50,729 nucleotides of DNA from a bacterium (GTDB lineage Bacteria; Lernaellota; Lernaellaia; JACKCT01). The notes beneath the pieces were generated by a model that saw only the letters and a list, made by a program, of their open reading frames with translations, was not told the origin of the DNA and searched no databases. The stretch spans positions 1 to 50,729 of the forward strand of contig JAIOHV010000087.1 of the NCBI GenBank assembly GCA_019912885.1. The letters are read 5' to 3'. The position numbers and the translations under genes were made by a program. This document shows, piece after piece, positions 38,641 to 48,339 of this stretch (its first letter is position 1; the number at the start of each line of letters is the position of its first letter).

Positions 38641-40184
38641 GCATGACGATCGAAGAGCATCGCGAGCGCGCCGCGGACTTCGACCCCGCGAGCGTCGTCG
38701 CGTTCGCGGCGGCGATGGCGTTTTATCTCTATTCGCTGGCGCCCGGGACGTTCTGGCAGGACAGCGCGGCGCTCCAGGTGCAGGCGCTCACCGGCACGTT
38801 CTGGACGCTCGACGCGCGCATCTACCCCATGTACGTCAGCCTGGCGGGCGTCGTCGCGCGCGCGGTCGATCCGGGGCACGTGGCGGTCGCGATCAATGCG
38901 ATGACCGCGTTTTTCGGGGCGTTCGCGGTGTTCGTCCTTTACCGCATGCTGCGTTTTTTGGGCGCCTCGCGCGCGGCCTCCTTCGCGACGTGCTTCGCGT
39001 TCATGTCCGCGCACACGGTCTGGTATCTCGCGGTCATCACCGAAGTATACACGCTCTACCTCGCGCTGCTTTTCGCCGCGCTCGCGAGCGTGATGCGGTG
39101 GAATCGCGATCGCCCGCGGGAACTGACGCTCACCGCGTTCCTCGTCAGCCTCGGCATATTCCATCACCGGCTGATGCTGCTGACGGTGCCGGCACTCGTG
39201 GTTTACCTGTGGATGCGTCGCCGCGAACTGAACGCGAACGCGGCGCTCGCCGGCGCGATCGGATTTGCATGCGGATTCCTGCCGACCGTCGTCTCCGCGT
39301 TCGTGCTTCTGGGGCTGGGTACGGCGCCGGGCGAACTTGCGCAGTCGTTCTTCTTCTCGAGTCCCGTGTGGCGCGGCGTGATCCTGAAATTGCCCTACGA
39401 ATCACTTGTCCGAAGCGCCATCTATTTTCTGACGTTCCTCCCCTACAACTTCGCCGGGATCGCCTTGCCGCTCGGTGTGCTCGGCATCGCGCACGAGTGG
39501 CGAAACCGGACGCCGGAGACGTGGCTGTTCGCCACCTTTCTGGCGACCTCGCTGGCCTTCGGGTTGAATTACACCGTCGAGGATCAATGGGTATTTTTCC
39601 TGCCCGCGTATGTCGCGTTCACGGTCTTTCTGGCGCGCGGGGTGGATGTGGCCGTGCTGCGCATCGAAGCGGCGGGGCATATCTCGCGCAAGACGGCCGG
39701 CGTGCTGCTGGCCGCCATCATGATGACGATCCCTCCGGTGACGTACGAGGCGGTGCCGGTGATTCTCGGCGCCGCGGACCTCGCGCCGTGGAAGCGGATC
39801 GCCGAACACGATTATCACCGCCTGCTGCTGAATCCCAACCGGCGCGGCGACACGACGGCTGAAGATTACGCGCGCCGCGCGTTCGACCATCTTCCCGACG
39901 GCGCCGTCATTTACTGCGAGGCCGACAGCTATTTCGTGATGCGTTTCCTGCGCGAGACGCGGGGCTTCGGCCAAAACGTCGAGGTGCGTTTCCTGGATCA
40001 GGTGGACGCCGGGTTCGTCGCCGATCTCGTCGCCGGCTTTGATGAACCGCGTCCATTGTATCTCCTGACGTTCCCGTATCCGCGCCATCGCGAGCGCGAG
40101 GCGTTCGAGGCGGCCGGCACGCAGCTCGCGCCGGATCTCTACCTGTACCGCGCGCGCACAAACACGGACGCCTCAACGGACTGA
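38637..40184 (+). CDS. DUF2723-like polytopic membrane protein (protein O-mannosyltransferase-like)
   Basis: The 515-residue protein has about ten hydrophobic helices and the N-terminal loop APGTFWQDSAALQVQA. The loop resembles the DUF2723/TMEM260 GDS-type motif with a conserved Asp. AHTVWYLAVITEVYTLYLAL in the fourth helix is another family hallmark, with Glu-Val-Tyr. A soluble C-terminal region of about 100 residues follows (GAVIYCEADSYFVMRF). It probably transfers sugar from a lipid carrier to an exported acceptor. The GTG at 38637 overlaps the previous stop; an ATG at 38643 is an alternative. No other genes follow on this strand before the terminator at 40196-40213. Confidence 0.8.
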   Translation: MSMTIEEHRERAADFDPASVVAFAAAMAFYLYSLAPGTFWQDSAALQVQALTGTFWTLDARIYPMYVSLAGVVARAVDPGHVAVAINAMTAFFGAFAVFVLYRMLRFLGASRAASFATCFAFMSAHTVWYLAVITEVYTLYLALLFAALASVMRWNRDRPRELTLTAFLVSLGIFHHRLMLLTVPALVVYLWMRRRELNANAALAGAIGFACGFLPTVVSAFVLLGLGTAPGELAQSFFFSSPVWRGVILKLPYESLVRSAIYFLTFLPYNFAGIALPLGVLGIAHEWRNRTPETWLFATFLATSLAFGLNYTVEDQWVFFLPAYVAFTVFLARGVDVAVLRIEAAGHISRKTAGVLLAAIMMTIPPVTYEAVPVILGAADLAPWKRIAEHDYHRLLLNPNRRGDTTAEDYARRAFDHLPDGAVIYCEADSYFVMRFLRETRGFGQNVEVRFLDQVDAGFVADLVAGFDEPRPLYLLTFPYPRHREREAFEAAGTQLAPDLYLYRARTNTDASTD

Positions 40185-40195
40185 ATAAAAAACAA

Positions 40196-40213
40196 GGCGC
40201 GGTTGCCCGCGCC
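40196..40213 (-). terminator. Intrinsic terminator of aspA
   Basis: On the minus strand GGCGCGG-GCAA-CCGCGCC forms a perfect 7-bp stem followed by TTGTTTTTTATT, 33 nt past the aspA stop. Confidence 0.85.
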
Positions 40214-40245
40214 CCGTTGGGTGGACTCAGCGAAAATCGGCGGCG

Positions 40246-41667
40246 TCACTTCGTCTTGGCGCGTTTGGCCAGATCCGGATCCGGGCGCGTCATGCGCCTG
40301 GGATCGAGGATGCGCGTCAGCTCCTTTTCGGATAGCAGCTTCTCCTCGCGCACGACATCGACGATCGTCTTCTTCGCGGCGAATGCCGTCTTGGCCGTCT
40401 TGGCCGCGGCCAGGTAGCCGATGTACGGATTGAGCGCGGTCGCCAGGCCCATCGAGCGGTAGGCGTAATCGCGGCAGCGCTCCTCATCGGCCGTGATGCC
40501 CTCGACGCACTTCACGCGCAACTGCCGGCACGCGGCGGTGAGGATTTCGATGGATTCGAGCAGGTTCTCGGCCATGATCGGCATCATGACGTTGAGTTCG
40601 ATTTGCCCCGCCGCGACGGCCTGCGTCACGGTGAGATCGTTGCCGATCGCGTGGAAGCACACCTGGTTCACCATCTCCGGGATCGACGGGTTGATCTTGC
40701 CGGGCATGATGGAGCTTCCGGCCTGCACGCTCGGCAGGCGGATTTCCGCGAAGCCCGTCGTCGGGCCGGACGAAAGAAGGCGCAGATCGTTCGCGATGCG
40801 GCCGAGCTCGACCGCGAAGTCGCGCAGCGAGCCCGACGCGCGGCCGATGGCGGCCTGCGACTGCATCATGTGCTGCAAGTCGCGCCCCTTGCGGAGCTTA
40901 AATCCCGTCTCTTTGGCGAGTTCCTTCACCATGCCGCTCGCGTAAGCGGGGTGCGTGTTCATGCCGGTGCCTGCCGCGGATCCGCCGATCGGCAATTCCA
41001 GCAGATCGTCCGCGGTGCGCTTCACGTGCTTCGCGCTGGCGACGATCGCTTCGCCGTAGGCCGTGAACTCGCCGCCGAGGGTCACCGGCACGGCGTCCTG
41101 CAAATGCGTGCGCCCGCTTTTGATGACGTTCGCGAATTTCTTGCCGAGCGCGAACAGAGCGTTCGCAAGAGCGTCGGCCTCGGGATAAAACGCCGCGAGC
41201 GCGTCCAGCGCCGCAAGGCGCATCGCGGTCGGGTAGGTGTCGTTGGTCGATTGACCCATGTTGACGTGATCGTTCGGCGTCATCACGTCGTAGCTCCCTT
41301 TCGGCTTGCCGAGGATCTCGAGCGCGCGATTGCAGAGCACCTCGTTCGCGTTCATGTTCGTGCTCGTTCCCGCGCCCGCCTGAAACATATCGACCACGAA
41401 CTGGTCGCGCAGCTTGCCCGCGAGCACCTCGTCGCACGCCTTGCGGATCGCGTTGGCGTGCGTTTTGGAAAGACGGCCGGCATCCGCGTTCACCTTCGCC
41501 GCCGCCTTCTTGATGCGGCCATAGGCCTCGACGATGCGCGGATGGATCGTCCGCCGGCTGATGGGGAAATTTTCGAGCGCGCGCGCGACGTTGATGCCGT
41601 AATACGCCGTCGCGGGCAGCTTCAACTCGCCGAGCGAGTCCTTTTCGATCCGAAAATCGTTTGCCAT
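40246..41667 (-). CDS. aspA: Aspartate ammonia-lyase
   Basis: AspA deaminates aspartate to fumarate and ammonia. The 473-residue protein has LPATAYYGINVARALENFPIS, FQAGAGTSTNMNANEVLCNRA, DHVNMGQSTNDTYPTA, SGRTHLQDAVPVTLG, the superfamily signature GSSIMPGKINPSIPEMV with the catalytic Ser loop, and QIELNVMMPIMAENLLESI. The N-terminal ENFPIS and NMNANEV elements favour aspartase over fumarase C, although the two share a fold. The ATG at 41667 is chosen. It lies downstream of acnA on the same strand (74-nt gap), linking aspartate breakdown to the TCA cycle. Confidence 0.9.
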   Translation of the reverse strand: MANDFRIEKDSLGELKLPATAYYGINVARALENFPISRRTIHPRIVEAYGRIKKAAAKVNADAGRLSKTHANAIRKACDEVLAGKLRDQFVVDMFQAGAGTSTNMNANEVLCNRALEILGKPKGSYDVMTPNDHVNMGQSTNDTYPTAMRLAALDALAAFYPEADALANALFALGKKFANVIKSGRTHLQDAVPVTLGGEFTAYGEAIVASAKHVKRTADDLLELPIGGSAAGTGMNTHPAYASGMVKELAKETGFKLRKGRDLQHMMQSQAAIGRASGSLRDFAVELGRIANDLRLLSSGPTTGFAEIRLPSVQAGSSIMPGKINPSIPEMVNQVCFHAIGNDLTVTQAVAAGQIELNVMMPIMAENLLESIEILTAACRQLRVKCVEGITADEERCRDYAYRSMGLATALNPYIGYLAAAKTAKTAFAAKKTIVDVVREEKLLSEKELTRILDPRRMTRPDPDLAKRAKTK

Positions 41668-41741
41668 GACCGACCCCGGTGTGGATGGAGATTGTGAAAG
41701 GATCGCGCGGCGCCCCGCCGCGTACGAAAAATCGCGGCGCG

Positions 41742-44462
<2,721 letters not shown>

Positions 44463-44779
44463 GATATCTCCGGATCGATTGGACATGCGGGGCGGCGGGT
44501 TGGTCGCGAGAAGGCCAAGGCCCAAGGTTCGCCGCGCGTCTTTTACTTCCGATCCGAATGGGGATCAAGTTGGGTGGAATTGGCCCCGGTCAAGTCCCGG
44601 ATCGGGTTTCGTTCCGCGAAAAAATGCGCGTTCGATGAAAAAATGTCAGGAATTTCGCTTACGCCGCGGCTTGTTCGCTTTCCTTGTGTCGCGCGTAAAA
44701 TGCGCTAAAATCCGAAAGAATCGCGAGAAGGCTACCATGCGGGCACGCATATTGCCTTTCTCAAACCCGGAGGTTTGGG
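44463..44779. other. Divergent intergenic region between acnA and the pilin operon
   Basis: This 317-nt gap contains the candidate pilin-operon promoter at 44684-44711 and a CGGAGG ribosome site for the first pilin gene. Nothing else was recognised. Confidence 0.4.
44684..44711 (+). promoter_or_regulatory. Candidate sigma-70 promoter of the minor-pilin operon
   Basis: TTGTGT (44684-44689) and TAAAAT (44706-44711) are 16 nt apart, about 68 nt upstream of the first pilin ATG. Confidence 0.4.
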
Positions 44780-45424
44780 ATGACTGCGGAGAAACAGCAG
44801 GAATTGGAAATCACCGCCGAAGGCGGCGGCGATGGCGATGGGGGAGATTCCGGAGACAAGGGGTTCTTCCGCGGCTTCAGCCTCATCGAACTGATGCTCG
44901 TGATCGCGATCATCTCGATCCTGACCGCGATCGCGTTCATTTCGATGCTGCACTACGGATTGATCATTCGCGTCAACGCCTCGGCGCGCGACCTCGCCGG
45001 TCATATGCGTCTGGCGCGCGCGGCGGCGATTCGCGACGGGCGGCCGAATCTGTTCACGTTCGCGGGGCGCAGCTACAGCTACGGCACGGATTCGGACACC
45101 AACGGCGTTTTCGACGGCGGCTCGCGCACCAACTCGCTGCAGGACGGCGTGGTGTTCGGCTACGAGTCCGGCACGCCGCAGGTTCCGGGGCATCCGGCGA
45201 TCGCGAGCGCGATCATGCTGCAAGGCCCGTGCGCGTCGACGGGCAACATTCACTTTCAGCGTGACGGAACCGTCAATTGCGGAGGCGTCGTCTACATGAT
45301 TCCCTCGCGAGACGACAGCGGCACCGGACAGCGCGGCGACCGGCAGCGCGCCGTGGACTGGTCGGCGCAATCCGGACGCATCCGGATGTGGAAATACTTC
45401 CCGTCCGAGGGCGGTTGGCGATGA
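44780..45424 (+). CDS. Type IV minor pseudopilin, GspH/FimT type
   Basis: The 214-residue protein has a prepilin site, GFFRG then FSLIELMLVIAIISILTAIA, with Glu at +5. A GspH/FimT-like domain follows (ASARDLAGHMRLARAAAIRDG). It should be cleaved by a prepilin peptidase and join the pilus or the initiating tip complex. The leader is unusually long (32 residues) and acidic/Gly-rich, whereas typical leaders are short and basic. GGAGG lies 8 nt before the ATG. The stop overlaps the next start by ATGA. The neighbours make a minor-pilin operon clear. Confidence 0.87.
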   Translation: MTAEKQQELEITAEGGGDGDGGDSGDKGFFRGFSLIELMLVIAIISILTAIAFISMLHYGLIIRVNASARDLAGHMRLARAAAIRDGRPNLFTFAGRSYSYGTDSDTNGVFDGGSRTNSLQDGVVFGYESGTPQVPGHPAIASAIMLQGPCASTGNIHFQRDGTVNCGGVVYMIPSRDDSGTGQRGDRQRAVDWSAQSGRIRMWKYFPSEGGWR

Positions 45425-46035
45425 CGCCGATCGGCGCCGGTCCGATCCTGATGCGCCGCGCCCCGCGCCGCGCCGAGCCCATGGGATACCGCGCGACGCG
45501 CGGTTTCTCGCTTGTCGAAATCGTGGTGGCGATGTTCATCCTCACGTTCACGCTCACCGCGATCCTTCCCATGCTGAAGTTCAACATGCGTTCGAACACG
45601 CAGGCGCGCTCGTACGGCACCGCCAACTACCTCGCCCAGCAGCAACTGGAACGCGTGTTCGCCTGGCCTGTTTACGAGACGACGACCGTGGAATCGGTGT
45701 CGCGCCCGGGAATCAACACGGGAAACACCGAGCTGTTTACCACCAAGGTCGTACGCGTTCCGCCGGACAAGATCCCCTACACCGTGACCTCCGAGCTGTA
45801 TCACAACGGCTACACGCAAACCTGCCAGCCGACGCTGTTCGGGGTGTCCGGCGGCAGTCGCAACGTGGATGACGGCGATCTGAATACGGGGAACTACTCG
45901 CCGCTTCTTCAGGGCGATTGTTCCTCGGGTCAGTACCGGGGCGAGGATTTCAAGGTCGTGCGCGTCAAGGTTTCGTGGTCGGACATCTTCGGAACGCACG
46001 AGATTCAACGGCACGGCTACGTCGCCCGATTCTGA
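45421..46035 (+). CDS. Type IV minor prepilin, PilV/GspI type
   Basis: The 204-residue protein has a basic leader ending RATRG, then FSLVEIVVAMFILTFTLTAI with Glu at +5. ANYLAQQQLERVFAWP, typical of PilV/GspI helices that track the pilus core, follows. The mature C-terminus has Cys in QTCQP and GDCSSG. The ATG at 45421 overlaps the previous stop; an internal ATG (residue 21) gives a shorter leader. It is part of the same transcript as the GspH-like gene. Confidence 0.85.
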   Translation: MTPIGAGPILMRRAPRRAEPMGYRATRGFSLVEIVVAMFILTFTLTAILPMLKFNMRSNTQARSYGTANYLAQQQLERVFAWPVYETTTVESVSRPGINTGNTELFTTKVVRVPPDKIPYTVTSELYHNGYTQTCQPTLFGVSGGSRNVDDGDLNTGNYSPLLQGDCSSGQYRGEDFKVVRVKVSWSDIFGTHEIQRHGYVARF

Positions 46036-46089
46036 AGCCCGCGCCGCCGCGCCGCTCCGAGCGGTGCGCCGGCCGACAAGGAGGCCCCG

Positions 46090-48339
46090 ATGACGGGGAC
46101 GATACGAAAACGAACGCCCGCACGCCCGCGCCACGGTTATGCGCTCGTCGCCGCGTTGATGGTCATGCTGATGCTGACGCTTCTTGGCATCATGGCGATG
46201 ATCACGAGCACGAGCGAGCAGCGCATCGTCAACAACCTCGGCGAGGAACAACTCATCGAGGGGTTCGGCAAGCAAGGCGTCGACCGCGTGCTTTCGCATC
46301 TGCATTACCTGCCGATGGGGCTGTTCGGGCAGTTCAACGGTGGCGCGCAATTCGTCGGCACCAATGCCGCGCAGGTGCTCGACAATGTCCGCAATATCTA
46401 CATGTTCAACCCAGCCGGCCCGTTGAATCTCCATCCGGACACGCTGGTTCTTAGCGCCTGGCTCGATCCGAAGGACTACGAAGGCGCCTACGACCGGAGC
46501 CCGTCCCGCGAGGTCCATGTCAACGTGCTGATATCCAACGCCGCGACCGGATTCCGCAAGGCCTTCCGCGCGCAGGCGCGCCCTTACAGCATTTGGGATC
46601 TCGCGTACTTTTCGCAGGAGCACAATCCGGCGCAACGCGCGTCCGCCGCGGGCTGCGGAGGCGCCTCGAACTCCTGGTACGGCTGCCAGACCGTCTTCCA
46701 CAACGAGGACCGCGTCATCGGCGACACTTACGTGCGAACCGCGGCGGGCGCGGACGACAACACGATCCTCTATATGCGCGGCGGTCCGACCTTCGCCGGG
46801 CAGGTTATGTGGCGAAACCTGCGCCGCTACGACTACGGCAGTTCGTCGCTTCAGAACTCAGACTTTCAGACCAAGGGCGGCTCGAACCCGGCCGCGAACG
46901 CGCTGCCGCGCTCGCAGTTCGGTTTCCGGAACTACTCGAAGGAAGTCGGGCTGTTCCCGATTGATTATCTCGAAAGTGGCGACACGCCCTGGTTCCGCGC
47001 CAATTCCGACATCATCCTGAACAAGCGCAGCAACCGCATCTGGAAGATCGTCTTCCGCAACGATTTCGACACGGACGACAACGGGCAGTACGAGGCGGAA
47101 AGCCGCGTGACCTCGCGAATCAACAACGAGGTCAACAACGGCAACAGCGACTCGACCGATCCGGGCACGTTCCACCTGTACAGCCTGCCGTGGACGACTC
47201 CGACGCAGGCGCAGATGATCGCCGCGTTTTACGGCGACAACATGCGCGAGCGCCACGCCGCGATCACGAGCGCCGGGGGCGAGATCTGGACGCCCGCCGT
47301 GTCCTGGGACAGCGAAGTCGTGGACGGCGGCGGCAAGTGCTATTCGCTGCGGCGCAACGAGCCGGGCGGCGGCGGCGTCGTGACGAAAAAGCCCGCCTAC
47401 GACCAATACGACATCCAGAATTCCTCGTATTACTTTTTCACGCCGAGTATCGGCGTTTCGCGGGGCACCTGGCCCGACGGGAACGGCACGTGCTCCGGCA
47501 CGTCGAGCGGAATCATCTACGTGCACGGCGACGTGCTCGTGGAGGGCATTCATGACGGCAAGACGACGATCGTCGCGACCGGCAACATCTGGCTTTCGCA
47601 CGAAGTCCAATACGAAGAGCACCCGTCGCGCGACATCAAAAACGCGACGAGCCCGAACGCCATCGACATGCTCGGGCTCTTCGCCACGGGCAACGTCATC
47701 ATCCCGAACAGCTATCCGAGCGAGTCGGCCTACGCCACGCCGAACCGGTCGATGAGCTTCCGCGACGACTGGTCGGATTCGACCGACGGATTCGGCGGTT
47801 TCGTGCCGACCGGAAATCTCGATCATCCGAAGATGCTGTACGACGACGGAAACGAGGAAGTTCACGCGGTGATGGTGAGCTTCGGCCACGGCACGTGCAC
47901 GACCAGCGGCTCGAACTCCGATTGCCCCGCGCCGACGACCTCCGCATTGCAGAATTTCCAGACCGGCCTTTACGCCACGCCACGCACCACCACGGGCTTG
48001 CCCGGCGGAGCCCCGTACCTGGACCCGTCGTCGGGCACGTATTCGGCCGCGGGCAACGATTCGGGAATTCTCGCGATCTGGGGCGCGGTCATTCAGCAGT
48101 ACCCCGGTCGCGTTTCGTTCGATCATGCGACCTCGTCCGGCACCAACGGCACGCGGGCGACGGTCCGCAACCTCGGGCACCCGCTCGTGATCAACTACGA
48201 TCCGCACCTGAAATACACGATCCCGCCGGCGCCGTATTACGTGAACGCGTCCCGTGGCCTGCCGTACGGCCACGCCGCGTGGGAGACGGTTTCCTGGGCG
48301 GAAATCGAGCCTTCGGACGTCACCTTGGAGGCCTGGTGA
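46090..48339 (+). CDS. PilX-like pilus assembly protein with large C-terminal domain
   Basis: The 749-residue protein starts with RPRHG then YALVAALMVMLMLTLLGIMAM and STSEQRIVNNLGEEQ, the PilX N-terminal helix. That helix lacks Glu at +5, as is common in this family. Instead of the usual small PilX it has about 700 more residues. Cys-containing regions include AAGCGGASNSWYGC, and a beta-rich segment near residues 470-530 includes GIIYVHGDVLVEG and TTIVATGNIWLSHEV. These look like surface-adhesin material. Overlap with the next gene is TGATG. An AAGGAGG site precedes the ATG at 46090. Confidence 0.82.
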   Translation: MTGTIRKRTPARPRHGYALVAALMVMLMLTLLGIMAMITSTSEQRIVNNLGEEQLIEGFGKQGVDRVLSHLHYLPMGLFGQFNGGAQFVGTNAAQVLDNVRNIYMFNPAGPLNLHPDTLVLSAWLDPKDYEGAYDRSPSREVHVNVLISNAATGFRKAFRAQARPYSIWDLAYFSQEHNPAQRASAAGCGGASNSWYGCQTVFHNEDRVIGDTYVRTAAGADDNTILYMRGGPTFAGQVMWRNLRRYDYGSSSLQNSDFQTKGGSNPAANALPRSQFGFRNYSKEVGLFPIDYLESGDTPWFRANSDIILNKRSNRIWKIVFRNDFDTDDNGQYEAESRVTSRINNEVNNGNSDSTDPGTFHLYSLPWTTPTQAQMIAAFYGDNMRERHAAITSAGGEIWTPAVSWDSEVVDGGGKCYSLRRNEPGGGGVVTKKPAYDQYDIQNSSYYFFTPSIGVSRGTWPDGNGTCSGTSSGIIYVHGDVLVEGIHDGKTTIVATGNIWLSHEVQYEEHPSRDIKNATSPNAIDMLGLFATGNVIIPNSYPSESAYATPNRSMSFRDDWSDSTDGFGGFVPTGNLDHPKMLYDDGNEEVHAVMVSFGHGTCTTSGSNSDCPAPTTSALQNFQTGLYATPRTTTGLPGGAPYLDPSSGTYSAAGNDSGILAIWGAVIQQYPGRVSFDHATSSGTNGTRATVRNLGHPLVINYDPHLKYTIPPAPYYVNASRGLPYGHAAWETVSWAEIEPSDVTLEAW

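Noticed and set aside
40246-41667. Fumarase C as the identity of the lyase
   Set aside because: ENFPIS, NMNANEV and the QIELNVM region match aspartase better; only the shared GSSIMPGKIN signature would fit both.
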